Of a DNA stretch of 64,000 nt, positions 12,561-24,044 are shown piece by piece. Location: positions 112,967,996 to 113,031,995 of the forward strand of contig OX352774.1 of NCBI GenBank assembly GCA_947095535.1, written 5' to 3'. The notes beneath the pieces were generated by a model. It was not told where the DNA came from, did not search any database, and was given only the letters and a program-made list of their open reading frames with translations. Positions within the stretch are counted from its first letter, which is position 1. The number at the start of each line of letters is the position of its first letter. This DNA comes from Poecilobothrus nobilitatus (lineage: Eukaryota > Arthropoda > Insecta > Diptera > Dolichopodidae). The position numbers were made by a program, and so were the translations under genes.

Positions 12561-13150
12561 ATAATACAAATGTGAGACATATTTTCATCCAGGGACTTGC
12601 TTAATATCAGATAAAGCTTATATACGACCCATGATGGAGTATAACTGACATAAATAGGCTGACGCCTCACTTACTTCCCTGAATTATCTTGATCCTTGAT
12701 CGAATTCAAAAACGCGGCATTTGTGTTATTGGCGACTCCGTTGAGATTGCTTGTCTCGCTTCTCTTGGAATTTGTCGTAATATTGGAGCTATTTCCTTTT
12801 TTTATAATATATATTTTGTGGGTAATGACACCTGTTCAGATGAAATAAAATCACTAGTGCCACCTTTCAAAACATTCCACCGCACCACTAAGGATGCCTC
12901 AAGTGCTCATGTCTACTATATGGAACTTGCTAAGTGATACTCGACTGGTTATAGCAATTTTTTTGTTATCAGAACTGCAAAAAATGTAGAACCTACTACC
13001 ATATCCTCTGTGTTTTCAAAAGTTGGCGAGTTTTTGATTTACAATTTTTCTAAGTTCAATACCAATCTTAGCAGATTTATCATACATTCCCTTTTATCCG
13101 CGCTTTTACCGTCCGTATTCCATTCCATTTAGCTTCAACTACTTTTTATT
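12561..13150 (+). pseudogene. LINE ORF2 C-terminus and 3' end, copy 1
   Basis: The frame at 12,689-12,937 reads LDRIQKRGICVIGD, then ICRNIGAISFFYNIYF, CSDEIKSLVPPFKTFHRTT and SSAHVYYM. After one stop it continues in the same frame with YSTGYSNFFVIRTAKNVEP and FSKFNTNLSRFII. This is the end of a common non-LTR ORF2 type: LxRIQxRAxRLIGD, RRNVGxLSLFYRYY, CSxEL, LVPP, FxRxTR, SFFxRTAxxWNxLP, YNLxxFKxNxNR. Two further decayed copies lie at 18.6 and 20.4 kb. The RT domain proper is missing, which fits 5' truncation. Substitutions such as AKNVEP for xxWNxLP show decay. I place it with CR1/Rex1-like or RTE-like LINEs but cannot fix the clade. Confidence 0.75.
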
Positions 13151-13334
13151 GGAACATATTTCTAGATTGAGATTAAAAAAAACCCAAAAATTAATACTCC
13201 TTTAAATATTTGCAGGTATTACCTAAGTTGCTAATTCTTTTAATTAATACTGCTGCTGCTCTTCTCAATCACTTTACTTATTCATTTACACATAGCTTCC
13301 AATTCATCTCATTGTTTATTATCAAACTTATATA

Positions 13335-13805
13335 TTTGTACGATGTTACTTGTTTAATCGGAGATTTATTTTTGTATGTATATGTTTAATTTACGATAAT
13401 TTTTGTTCTTTAATAGCATGTATTAAGTTTTTGGGATATTTACTGTAAGTTTGTATAGACTCATTAAGTGGTTTCGTTGTCAGTATTAATTTTATTTCGC
13501 ATTGCTGTACAGTTTTGATTAGGGTACACGATTCCTAGGTCATCCGTATACATAAAGATTTTTCCGTAAATATCAATATTAGCAATTTCATTAACAAATA
13601 ATGTAAATAAGTGATCCCCAAACTGCTGCCTTGTATTACACCAAAGTTTATTTTCTTGATTTAAATTTTGAATTTTTCTAATACTATAATTGTTCGCTGT
13701 TCGCGAAACGCTGTTCCATTAATTTCCATACTGAATAACATCTTCATAAGTGACTTTCGGCCAACCGAATCAAACGCCTTCTTAAATCATATAACATTAT
13801 TCCAA
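13335..13805 (-). pseudogene. non-LTR reverse transcriptase fragment (YTDD box)
   Basis: Reading the minus strand from 13,800 downwards gives KAFDSVGRKSLMKMLFSMEI and NGTAFREQRTIIV, then after a stop NFGVIQGSSLG. After a frameshift follow LFTLFVNEIANIDIYG, KIFMYTDDLGIVY and NQNCTAMRNKINTDN. These correspond to RT blocks: KAFDxVxH, the (V)PQGSxLGPxLF loop, FxxFINDI, and the catalytic FADD-type box, here YTDD, with both aspartates kept. It lies tail-to-tail with the plus-strand LINE end at 12,561-13,150. The frame is broken at least twice. The domain is certain enough from motif order; the clade is open. Confidence 0.7.
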
Positions 13806-14790
13806 TTTTTTTAATTCTTTTTCTTATTTCGTACCATATTTTCTTTTTCAAATTTTTTTCGATCTGTTTTATTATCTGAAATAATTAGATATAATTTTCT
13901 TAAATTGCGAGTAGTAGGAATATCAGAAAAAACTTCCAATTTTTCTTTCTTTTTTCTTGTGTCCTTTTTTTTGATGAAAAAAACTAAACATTTAAATTAA
14001 AGATTTTTCAAGTTCTTTGTCTCGAATAACTTAGAAATTGCTTCAAATACTATCCCGATTGGTTTAAAATGTTCAAGAGGCAAATATAGTGATAAAAATA
14101 CGATTCAATTAAAATTACTTCATAACAATGAGCTTGTGCCTGCAACATGGTATCCGGTGCATGTATATTGATAGTATGTGAATTTATACATTTAAACTTT
14201 GAACACATCGCAAGAATCTTAGAATATTATGCGAGAATTATTTGTAAGAGCTTTTATTTTATTCAAGACTAACTAAATTACTATATTTTATCATGTAGAT
14301 ACAAAGTTCATTAATATTTATGCAGATATGGATGTCTATAGTCAAAGTAAAAGTTGATTTGAAATGGATTCTGGGTACCACTTTATGATAATAGTCGTAA
14401 CATTTTTGTTTATAAATATCACAATTAATATTTTTAAACAATATTTTAAATATTTAAATAAAACAAAAATTAAAGGAAAAAATTACCAATCAAATTTTTG
14501 TATCGTCAAAGTTACAGTGTCGATGTTAAAAATTAATTTTTTAATTAACTTTTCTTTATTTTATTTAGTTTCAACTTTCTTTCCTTTCTTTAAAATAAAA
14601 TTTTCACAAAATTTTGTTTACATAACAAAGTATAGAATAGGTAATGTGGCAAGTAAATGGTTAATTTAACCATTTACTTGATGCTATATTATGAATATGG
14701 TACTATGACAAGTAGCTTATATGTCTTAGCAAATAATTTAAATATTTCATACAATTACTATACTGTTTGAAATTTCGCCTCCACATAAAA
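13806..14790. other. A+T-rich sequence, nothing recognised
   Basis: The 101-codon frame at 14,364-14,669 is Phe/Ile/Lys/Asn-rich, matches no domain I know, and has no splice or start context worth naming. Confidence 0.45.
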
Positions 14791-14945
14791 ATTTTTTTTT
14801 TGCAAGGGTAGGTGGGATTTATCGAAAGACACTATAGAGGAGTGAAACGAACCTAAGTCTTGTATGAGCGTGTAGGACTTTAATCCACTAAACACTACCT
14901 CCCTTTTTTGACCAAACAATAGGTTATAGGACCTTTAGTACTCAT
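14791..14945 (-). mobile_element. retroposon 3' tail module, copy 2
   Basis: T-run, then GGGTAGGTGGGATTTATCGA, AAGACAC, TGTAGGACTTTAATCCACTA and CTACCTCCC. Same module and same orientation as at 531. Only the 3' end of the retroposon is present. Confidence 0.55.
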
Positions 14946-15400
14946 ATACTGACCGGTCAAATGATGTTGAATTAGAGAATGAAAATTGATTTCAAATTGG
15001 CACGTATATTATGACCAAAGTTGTTAATATTCACCTTGAATTATGCCATCTGGGAATTTAAAATACATAGGGGTGGGCACCAGAAGCTCTCCTTGTTTCT
15101 TTTTGGAAAGTTCTGAGAGGAGGCATCAAACTTTTAATCTCGTTAGAACAAGAACCCAATCCTACAAGGTATTAAATTAAATTAAGGTTTATATAACTAA
15201 CGCAAATAAAAGCTATAATATTCAACAATATTCTCCTCAATAAACAATAATAATAATTATGTATTCTCTTCAATAATAATTATGTCCAGTAGGTCTAGGT
15301 ACTCTAAATATTTTGTAAAAAATCAGCTGGTTGACGCCGACGCTTGCGTTATAAGCACAAGATCTTTTAATTTAATAAAAATAAAAATTAAATTTAAATT
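14946..15400. other. intergenic, nothing recognised
   Basis: A patch of balanced composition at 15,060-15,170 (GGGGTGGGCACCAGAAGCTC) gives no recognisable protein in any frame. Confidence 0.4.
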
Positions 15401-16777
15401 AAAACGAGGAAGAATACTTTGTCAACTCTTAGATACCCGTACGAACCGTTAGTATGTTCATAGCCTGTCACTCTGCTTATAATATTATTTTTTTAATTTT
15501 TTAGTATTTTAAAATAATTTGGGTGAATTTTATAACTTCTAGAACTATAGGTTATACATATATTCAAAGTAGATATATGTTTACACATTCTTCAAAAGCC
15601 GATTCTAACCTTCCACATAACGATTATCAATCCAAAACTTTTCCAAATATGTTATAGTACCATTTAATACTAAGCGGCAAATGTATAATAATTTACACTA
15701 TACATATGTATTATATATCATTTATTCATCAGTGCCATATACGATATGTAAATAAACATTAGTTGTATAAGTATGTATACTATCTAATATCATATAAATA
15801 TAAATTCTTCAAGCTACCGTTATAGTTTTTATTTATTTAATTTTTTTGGTACTACGCAAAATCCTTTACAATTTCAAATTATCGAGTAAGAAAAAATGCA
15901 AAAAAATCGTTAAAAAAATTTTGATGGAAAAATTTAGAAAAATGAAGTCACACTTTCGTCAATTTTAAGGTCACCCTATATTATTAAGAAAAGTTGTTAA
16001 TAGAAATAAAAGCATAATGTTGAAGCTTTAAGTTTTGTGTATTACTTTAAAAAAATTTTTAAAGGTGTTTAAAAATAAGGAATTTTTCAGTTTTTGACCC
16101 CTTACAGCTCCGAAACGGGGGGCGATACAAAAATATTTGCTGATATAACTCATACTTATTTTGAAAGGCCTAACTTCCCTCAAAATTTTAATTTCTAACT
16201 TATACCATTTGGAAGATAGAAAGCATCAAAAATTTTGCAAAATTTGAGTTTCGCATAACGGTAAATTAAGACACCGTATGCCGCAAGTATATATTTATTG
16301 TATAAATATTTTTAAAGCTAATAAAAGCAGTAATCGTAATAAACTGAAGTAATAAATTGAAGATATACCTTATACAACTTCTGTTATAACAATTTAAATA
16401 TAGAGCTTTTTCGGAACTTTAGGGAGTTGTAGCTCCGTAACAACTTGAGTGCTACAGAAAAAAGTTAATTAGTTAATTAGTTAAAAGTTAAAAAAGTTAA
16501 TGTTAATAATAAAATTAATATGTTTATGATATTTATCAGCAGTTAAAATTTTATGGCCCTATTTCAAAAAAAATGTCGGGATCTAAAAGGTAGGTGTTCG
16601 AGAGCTATTCGAAGTTTTGGTCGTATCTTGCTGATGGACGGACGGACGGATAAAGCTTAATCGAGTTAGAATTTTTTTCTGATCCGACCCATACCTTTGA
16701 AGGTATATCTAGCTCGCTTATTTCGAGGTGTTACAAATGGAGGAACAATTTTAATATACCCGATCCTTACCGTATGA
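15401..16777 (-). mobile_element. family A repeat, copy 2 (inverted)
   Basis: Begins AAAACGAGGAAGAATACTTT, then CTTAGATACCCGTACGAACC, the inverse of the right end of copy 1. It ends with CTAGCTCGCTTATTTCGAGG and ATACCCGATCCTTACCGTAT, a diverged inverse of the left end. The body matches copy 1 inverted, including TTTTGACCCCTTACAGCTCC and CGCATAACGGTAAATTAAGA. The (GGAC)n box is at 16,636-16,650. It contains local duplications such as GTTAATTAGTTAATTAGTTA near 16,465. Confidence 0.75.
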
Positions 16778-17648
16778 ATGAATAAAAAATTAAAATAAAA
16801 TGCTAAACAAATTAATTATACTCCAGCCTCCAACCTGTGACCAATTTTAAAATCTCTGCTTATAATTATGTGAAGATCCTCTAAAAAAATGTCGAAAAAT
16901 TTGAATACGATAATATTATTTCCAACATTTTCGTTTTTCGACATTTTTTCTTTCAGGTTTTTTTTACACACCGCTTACAATTATGTATAAAGTAGGTATT
17001 GTTTTCGTCCAAAAATTTGTACTCGAGATTTTCTGGTACGTAGAAGGCTGTAACAATTTTTTTAGTATGATGTCTGTTAGTGTGATTGTGTGTGAGTGTG
17101 TGTGTGTGTGAGTGTGTGTGTGTGTGAGTATGTTACGCGTGCAGTCTAAACGACTAAGCGGAATTTTTTGAAATTTCATATTTAAGGTTTTGATGTTAAT
17201 ATGTCGGATTGATAAGCTTTTGGAGCAAATCGGACAACCGGAAGTAGTAGTTTACTAGTGTCATTTTTAAGTTTTTTACGAATATTTAGTAACAAAAAAA
17301 TATTATGAGAAAAATTTTTAAAGAAAAATTGTTACCCAAGTAAAGAGCAACAACTTTGAACATTTCTTGATAGGCTAACTTTAACTTTTATTTATTTTTT
17401 TCCCAAAGTCCAAATTTCATACATAAATGTTAGCAGATTCAATATTAATAATTTTATGTTTGTTTTGTATTTGTTTAGAGTTTTTATTATTTTATACTTC
17501 TAATATTTTTGAATGAGAAAAAAAATCATCTAGGAACATACATATTATGTAAATGAATGTTTGAATGATTGTACATATATTTTTACGATTTCATTGCTTG
17601 TTATGGTTATTAAATAAAAAATAAAATAATAATAAAAAAAAATTTTAA
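16778..17648. other. A+T-rich sequence with a TG microsatellite
   Basis: A frame on the minus strand here (16,964-17,179) only reflects the TG/CA array (THTHTHTH) and is not a gene. Confidence 0.45.
17088..17130. repeat. (TG)n microsatellite
   Basis: Interrupted TG dinucleotide array with AG interruptions, about 43 bp. Confidence 0.9.
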
Positions 17649-17766
17649 AAAACAGCATTTTTTGAACTAAAAAGTAGAAACTTCCAACAATATAATTTAG
17701 AAAGTTACAGAATAATTCGTAATTAAAAATTTATTTTCTACTTTTTAGTTCAAAAAAAGCTGTTTT
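17649..17766. mobile_element. 118 bp hairpin MITE
   Basis: The 32-nt sequence at 17,649-17,680 (AAAACAGCATTTTTTGAACT...) is the reverse complement of 17,735-17,766 with one mismatch. Total length is 118 bp with a 54-nt centre. There is no coding capacity and no evident target-site duplication. It is either a miniature inverted-repeat element or a hairpin-forming transcript template. Confidence 0.7.
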
Positions 17767-17840
17767 GCCTTTATACTTTTTGTATAATAGCGGTCGGTCC
17801 TGCGATGGAGGCAGCTGGTTTTTTATGGTTTTTTTTTTTT

Positions 17841-18041
17841 TTTGTAAGAAAAACACTGTCCTTATTTCGTAATACATATTCATAATAATATATTCTCATT
17901 TATGATACCTACTAACATGTAGATATATATGTATGAATATAACCTATAGAGCAATATTTATTGGTTGTTGGTCAGTGTACAGTTTATTAGTATGGTGGTT
18001 GTTAAAGTAGCAGAAATAATTCCGAACGTGATCAAAATTCA
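17841..18041 (+). repeat. direct repeat, left copy
   Basis: TTTGTAAGAAAAACACTGTC through TGTATGAATATAACCTATAG and TTGGTCAGTGTACAGTTTAT to GTGATCAAAATTC. It aligns throughout with 18,850-19,019. Both are in the same direction about 1 kb apart. Confidence 0.7.
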
Positions 18042-18589
18042 TTTGTAAGGATTATTCTAAATTAATAAAAAGTGATTTTTTGTTTTCTAGCATATTTAAA
18101 AAAAAAAATTTTGAAAAATGTAACTAATTCTTAGTTTTACTTTGAATGTTCGTCTGTTCTTCTGTTTATAAAATTTCTACACCATTTAATGTGGGATAAT
18201 GAAATTTTAATAATGGACATTAGGTTTCATTAAAAAATGAGTGTTGTGGACATATTTTTTTATGTAGTCCCAGCCAATATTGAATTATAGCCGGTAATGC
18301 TCAATAATGCTTTATTTTCAAATGTTTATACATATCTCAAATTCTCTTTAATATTTTTTCAATCTAAAAACGTCAACCATCGGGATTTTTTTTAGGTTGC
18401 ATAAGTCAATATCAAAATTATACAATTCTTTTTAAATTTAATATTTAAATTTATCATTATGTGAAAGATTTTAGTTACTCTGTATTTAAAGAACACTTTT
18501 AGTCAAAGCTTTGAAATTTTGAAAGCTAAAAGATTTATAAGAACTATCATAAACCTTTCTTAATAATTAAAACAAAATTTTTATAGATA

Positions 18590-18830
18590 TCTTGGTAGAT
18601 AATGACACTTGTTCTATTAATTAAAATTAATAATTCCTTCTCTCAAACAATTCCAACGTAACTGAAGAGCGGTTGCAAGTGCTCATTTTGATAACGTGAA
18701 AATCTCTTGGCGGTTTAAAACTGTGGTTGTTGGAACTCATTTGTTATGAGAACTGCTAGAATGCAGCACATCCTTCCCTCTAATGTATTCATCTTCACCC
18801 CTTCGTCGGAAATACATTGCTATTCGACAT
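18590..18830 (+). pseudogene. LINE ORF2 C-terminus, copy 2 (highly decayed)
   Basis: GATATCTTGGTAGATAATGA, CAAACAATTCCAACGTAACT, GCAAGTGCTCATTTTGATAA and GTTATGAGAACTGCTAGAAT match, in order, the 3' part of the LINE copies at 12.8 kb (GTGGGTAATGACACCTGTTC, GTTATCAGAACTGCAAAAAA) and 20.4 kb. All frames are broken. Identified by nucleotide alignment by eye only. Confidence 0.55.
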
Positions 18831-18849
18831 ATTTTCTTTCAAGATTTTT

Positions 18850-19019
18850 TTTGTAACAAAAACACTGTGTCCCCTTTTTATGATGCATATTTCATATATT
18901 GTTATTTATATATGTATGAATATCGACTATAGAGCTATATTTTATTGGTTCTTGGTCAGTGTTCAGTTTATTAGTATGATCGTTGTTAAAGTTAATAATT
19001 CCGAATGTGATCAAAATTC
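18850..19019 (+). repeat. direct repeat, right copy
   Basis: TTGTAACAAAAACACTGTGT, TGTATGAATATCGACTATAG, TTGGTCAGTGTTCAGTTTAT, CCGAATGTGATCAAAATTC. Partner of 17,841-18,041. The TCAGT core resembles an initiator found at the 5' ends of some retroposons, but no element body follows. Confidence 0.7.
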
Positions 19020-20355
19020 CATCCTACAATTATACATATATTCTATCATACCTACAATCTCATCATATTCCACAACCTAAAATTTGCAACTATTCAAATG
19101 AAACTTTTTAGATTCATTTCCAATTTACCATCCAATTCTCTTTTGTTATCCTATTTTTGACCCCCATATTTCCTGTTCCATAGTTAATCAAACGTCAATC
19201 AAGACTGTTAATAAACGATTTATTTCTGGAGTGTGGGTAGCGTAAAAAAAAAAATTAATACTTATAGGCTTATACTGCAAAATAGGCTGTCTTTAAAATT
19301 GATGAAAAGCTTTCTTAAAAAATAATATTACAAAACTTAATGATTTTTCTTGTCTTTTTGAAAATATGCATCTTTAAAAACCTTTAGTTTTATGTGCTTC
19401 CTTGCTTTTTCCTTTGTGTTTTGTTTGTTGTTTCTCTTTATTAAAAAATTTCCGACATTTTGTACAACAACAACAAATATTTTTTAGAATGGAAGAAGAA
19501 TGAGTGAAGAAAACATTAGGGTTCCTTGCAAAAACCCTTCGCCATATTATGAAATCTGTTTTTTTATTTTTTATTTTTCAAAATAACTTTCAATCAAGAT
19601 GAAAGTTTTATAAATTTTATTTATGAATGTATTTTTATTACAACTGTTGGACATGTGGTCACAAACCAAATTACCAACATGATTTAAGAAAGTTTTTTTA
19701 ATGTTTTTATATTTATTAAAAACAAAATCAATTTTGTTTTTTATTTTGGTTTTTATTATTAAAGAAAAAATTCTTTAATTAAATTTATTTTAGTTTTATA
19801 TTTTTTTATTTAATTTTTGAATCACATACTGATTGCACCCGACAGCGTTATAATGTTTTAATTTTTTATAATTTTTTTTTTCTAATTTATTTACTTAAAT
19901 ATTATTTTAAGATTTGGAATTTTTCTAATTTTTTTGCTATGGTTTTGATAATTTTTTCTTGTCAAATAAAACTAAAGTACCTAGGTATGTGCAATTTACC
20001 TTTTTAAAGATAGTGAAAATATTTTATGCATGCATTTTATAAAAAAATGGGAATTTTCCTTTGTTCCTAAAATAAATTTGAAAAGGAAATAAAAATGAAT
20101 AAAGGCATTACTAACGGTCTTGTATATGGTGAGGCCATTATGTAGACATAGTGCCTTGAATAGTAAACAAAATTTAGTTAAAAACTTAAAACAAATACTA
20201 GTGTAAACTAATTTTACAAAATTGTTACTTGAAAGTTAATATTTTTTGTAAAACTCTAAATTCGTAAATTAATTTGTCAAAAGAAAAACGATTTTAGAAA
20301 ACTGCAATATTGCACAGACTGAAAAATTGAGAATTATGTAACAGTTATATTCATT
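19020..20355. other. A+T-rich sequence, nothing recognised
   Basis: No supported ORF, repeat boundary or structured RNA. Confidence 0.45.
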
Positions 20356-20765
20356 TCTCTTCCAGGGATCTGATTAATATCTCCCTTGACATCTGTCGTA
20401 ATATTGGAGTTTTTTCTCTTTTTTATAGATATCTTATACATAATGACACTTGCTCAGATGCAAATAAATTTATTTATGCCTCTTCTAAAACAATTTCAAT
20501 ATACCACTAGTAAAAGAGCTGCAATTGCTGATTTCTACTATGTGGAAGTACATACCTAAGTGGTACTGTAGTGGATATAGTTCGTTTGTTGTCAGAACTG
20601 CAAAAATGTGATACTTTCCCATTTATAATTTGCTCAAATTCAAAATGAATCTAAACAGATAAATCATTCACTTACCTTCCAACCTATATTTATTTCCATT
20701 TTTGCCACCCTTATCCCATCCTATATAGGCACAACTACTTTTAATACAAAGAAACATATTTGTAT
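20356..20765 (+). pseudogene. LINE ORF2 C-terminus, copy 3
   Basis: One frame reads DICRNIGVFSLFYRYLIHND and TCSDANKF, clearly the same segment as ICRNIGAISFFYNIYF and CSDEIKS of the copy at 12.7 kb. The rest is recognisable only at nucleotide level: GTTGTCAGAACTGCAAAAAT, CTCAAATTCAAAATGAATCT, then CCTTATCCCATCCTATATAG in the 3' region. 5'-truncated and multiply broken. Confidence 0.65.
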
Positions 20766-21302
20766 ATTGTCATTTATGAATACAATAAAATATACCAAAG
20801 AATCCAAAGAATGAATAATATTAAATAGTTAGAAGAGACAGAGATTTCTACCAAAATAAATAATAGTCTTTCCAAAAATACATAGTATAAATAAGAATAA
20901 CTCACAATGCCAGTTAAAATTCTAAATAATTAATATTGATAAATTAAAGAAAGTTATAAAGTTATTAAAGTATAAATGTTATACCAATTATATGATGAAT
21001 AAAAATATTTTTAAGGATTGTTTTGGTTTAATTAAAGAAACATATTTAACAATTATTGCGAATTTGTTAGTTACACTTCGAGCTCTACATCAAATAAAAT
21101 TTGAGGATTATGTATCTAATAGGTGGCAGATAACATTGAAAGGACTTATTAACTGATGGAAGTGTCCCGTTCCATCATTATTGCAAAATGATGTGTGAAA
21201 CAATGAAGAGTTCATTAGAGTAAACAATATCAACTCTGCGATACCCATATGAACATAATATATGCTGTTTCCATAAAACTTGATCATCATTTACAACATT
21301 GC
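20766..21302. other. A+T-rich sequence, nothing recognised
   Basis: Its right end (AAAACTTGATCATCATTTAC, about 21,276) already resembles the end of the tandem unit that follows. Confidence 0.4.
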
Positions 21303-21590
21303 AGATGTTTTACATAATAAGTATATATTTTTATATTTATATATTTATGTACATAAATTTTGGACATATATGACAGCTTTTAGATCCTCTTGCCCTGGAA
21401 CAACCACATTTTACAGAAATTATCGTCGTAAAACTTGATCATCAAGATGTTTTACATAATAAGTATATATTTTTATATTTATATAATTATGTACATAAAT
21501 TTTGGACATATATGACAGCTTTTAGATCCTCTTGTCCTGGAACAACCACATTTTACAGAAATTATCGTCGTAAAACTTGACCATCTTTTA
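21303..21590 (+). repeat. two-copy 142 bp tandem duplication, with a diverged third unit
   Basis: Unit 1 (21,303-21,444) and unit 2 (21,445 to about 21,588) differ at only a few bases: TATTTATG against TAATTATG, CTTGCCCT against CTTGTCCT, TTGATCATC against TTGACCATC. Each contains GACAGCTTTTAGATCCTCTT and AATTATCGTCGTAAAACTTG. A much more diverged third unit can be followed at about 21,635-21,710 (CTGCTACTCTAGCACAACCA, GGCACACAACTTGACATAT), so an old array has had a recent local duplication. Confidence 0.9.
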
Positions 21591-21759
21591 GAAGATTTAA
21601 GATGCCTAGATTTATTAACTGCTTAGATATGTAAGTTACCTGAACCTGCTACTCTAGCACAACCAAATTTTGCAAAAGATGTTGGCACACAACTTGACAT
21701 ATTTTCAAAAAATTTCAGAAATCTAGCTTCAATATAGACACCGAGTTATTTGCATATAT

Positions 21760-24044
21760 AAAGAAAGAAGATATAAGGCCGCTACTCAAACCCGACGACC
21801 GAATTTGCGGCTAAATTTGATTTAAATAGCGAAACTAACAATTTTTTAAAAGTGAAATTTTGAAATCCTAGCTTCTTTTTTGAGGTATCGTGCACAGAAA
21901 TCATCGGTGAACATCACTCAAATGTTTCAAATCCCATGCTTATCGCTGAGCGTAAGAATAAACTTGCGTTAAATCCTACATGTATCGCGAGTGAATATTT
22001 TTTAATATTTCAATAATTTGTTAAAAATCAAGGTTCAATAATTTGTTCAGACAAAATCAGGGTTTCAATAATTTATTTAGCAGGGGTTTGTTGTAAAACA
22101 TATAATTATAGAAGCTTTTAAAATTGTTTAATGGGATGCAGTCAAATGAAATTCGGTCAAATGAAATATATATATTGCCTGTGAGGTATTCTACTCAACT
22201 AACTTATATAAATCTTTTTTATCCTTAGGATATATGCATTATATTTTATACTCGGATTTATAATATTTAGGAAATTTAAATTAAATTCAATTATTCATTT
22301 ATAATATCCCATTTAGATATAATATTATAATATTACGAATGTCAAAATTTTATTGAATTTGTTTTTTTTTATCTTTAATTCGAATAAAATCAATAAAATA
22401 TTATTTGTTAATAATAGTGACAATAATAAGTTTTCGCTCAAATAAATAAGATTTATTCAATTATTAAAAATTTAATAAATAATAATCAGAAATTCAATTG
22501 AAAAATTTGAAAAATTCATAATTTAGTGATAAATTTTTAATATAATATAAAATTGAAGAAAATTTATAATAATAACGATTTCAAATATTGGATATGGAAA
22601 TCGTTATCTAATAGCTGAATTCTAAATAAATTTCAATTAAATTTTATGATCCTTAAAAATGTTATGTCAGTTCTTAGAAATGAATATTTCACATTTTAGC
22701 TATGTAGGTACACCTAACACACATAAATATTTGAAGTACCTGTACATAACATTTTTCGTTCGTGAAAGGATCCTTATAATATTTCTATTATTCCGGAATT
22801 TTTCTTTTAATAGCGTTATATCATAGCTCTTCAATTCTGTCATTATGAACTATTACTTCTTTGAACATTGTTATTATGAAATAGCGTCACATTCCTTTTA
22901 TTTCTTTCAATTATTTCTATCTTGACTTTCTTTTCCTCTATCGACAAAAACCTATCATGTACCAGTTATGGTGAATTTTTTTTCTAATGAGAAAGAAACC
23001 ATTATACTGGCTAAGACCAGATCGAGGGCTGTGGGTAGAAATTCATTTAGAGGTCTTAGCGATCTAGCCGTTAAGCAACCTACTGAAATGGTAAGGTTCC
23101 CAAGAAAGCAGCGAAACTGATCTAAAATTAAATCCAATAAATATAGCTCTAATATAAATCTTGGGGTCATGGAGGTGGTAGTAAGACAGTGCTAGACCGT
23201 TCTTGGAGTCTTTGCCACGACCGACGCGATCAGCCACTTATACCAACCAACAAATCAACATCTGTAAAGGAAAGGTTGGTTTAATTTCTAATCAATACAG
23301 TAATGAAAAATAAACATAAACAAAAAAAATCTTTTCTGCACAAGAAAATAGATGACGCACAAATAGCTTTAAAACAATAATACTTATAATAATGTTTCAT
23401 TAGTAGATACAGAAGAATAATTACCGGTTTTGTGAATTATTTTAGAATGTGAAGCTTAGGTTCATTTTTGATAAAAAAAGAATATGTGAATATTATCCTT
23501 TGCTTCTTTAAGTTTATTCAATATTAAGTAATAAGTAGGATATAGATAAATAGAAAATGATAATATAAAATTATTGCAGAAAATTTTGTTTTTATTATTT
23601 TATACGTTAACACGTTGAGTCCTAGTCCTCACCAGTGAACATAAAAAAATAGTTGCGTTAAGTCCCAATGTATCCTCGATGTAATTTGTTAACATATCTT
23701 ATACCACTACATGATTTTGTTGAGATAAAGTGCTGAGTTTTCGTATTCTGGTCATTTTAGACTTTCTGACTACAAATTAAAAAAATTAAAGATGTGAGGT
23801 TCCTAGGAAGCTGTAACGAAACTGTTGCGAAAACGCAACGTTGGCAAACAAGCTGCAAAATTTATTTTTGAAAAAAAATTATTTTTTCTAATAACAACAC
23901 AATTTAAGTGTAGAAAATGTTATAACAAAAATATATTATATTATATATATATTATATATTATATTATTTATAAAACAAAAACAAATTCTAAAACAATAAA
24001 TTTAAAATTTTTTTTTATAGTTTTAATTTTGGTTTTGTGTTTGG
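21760..24044. other. intergenic with one balanced-composition patch
   Basis: Short in-tandem words CAATAATTTGTTAAAAATCA, CAATAATTTGTTCAGACAAA and CAATAATTTATTTAGCAGGG occur at 22,012-22,090. At 22,960-23,260 composition is clearly more balanced, with a plus-strand 50-codon frame (AKTRSRAVGRNSFRGLSDLA) and a 71-codon minus frame. I recognise neither. The patch may be an old transposon or exon fragment. The remainder is A+T-rich. Confidence 0.4.

Noticed and set aside
14364..14669. 101-codon ORF, longest but one in the window
   Set aside because: A+T-driven composition, no homology I can name, no splice or poly(A) context, and a run of A/T words in all frames.
17841..19019. LTR retrotransposon with ~200 bp LTRs
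   Set aside because: No primer-binding site, polypurine tract or gag/pol coding between the repeats.
22955..23260. Gene in the balanced-composition patch
   Set aside because: Short frames on both strands, no recognised motif and no splice context; kept only as an unassigned patch.
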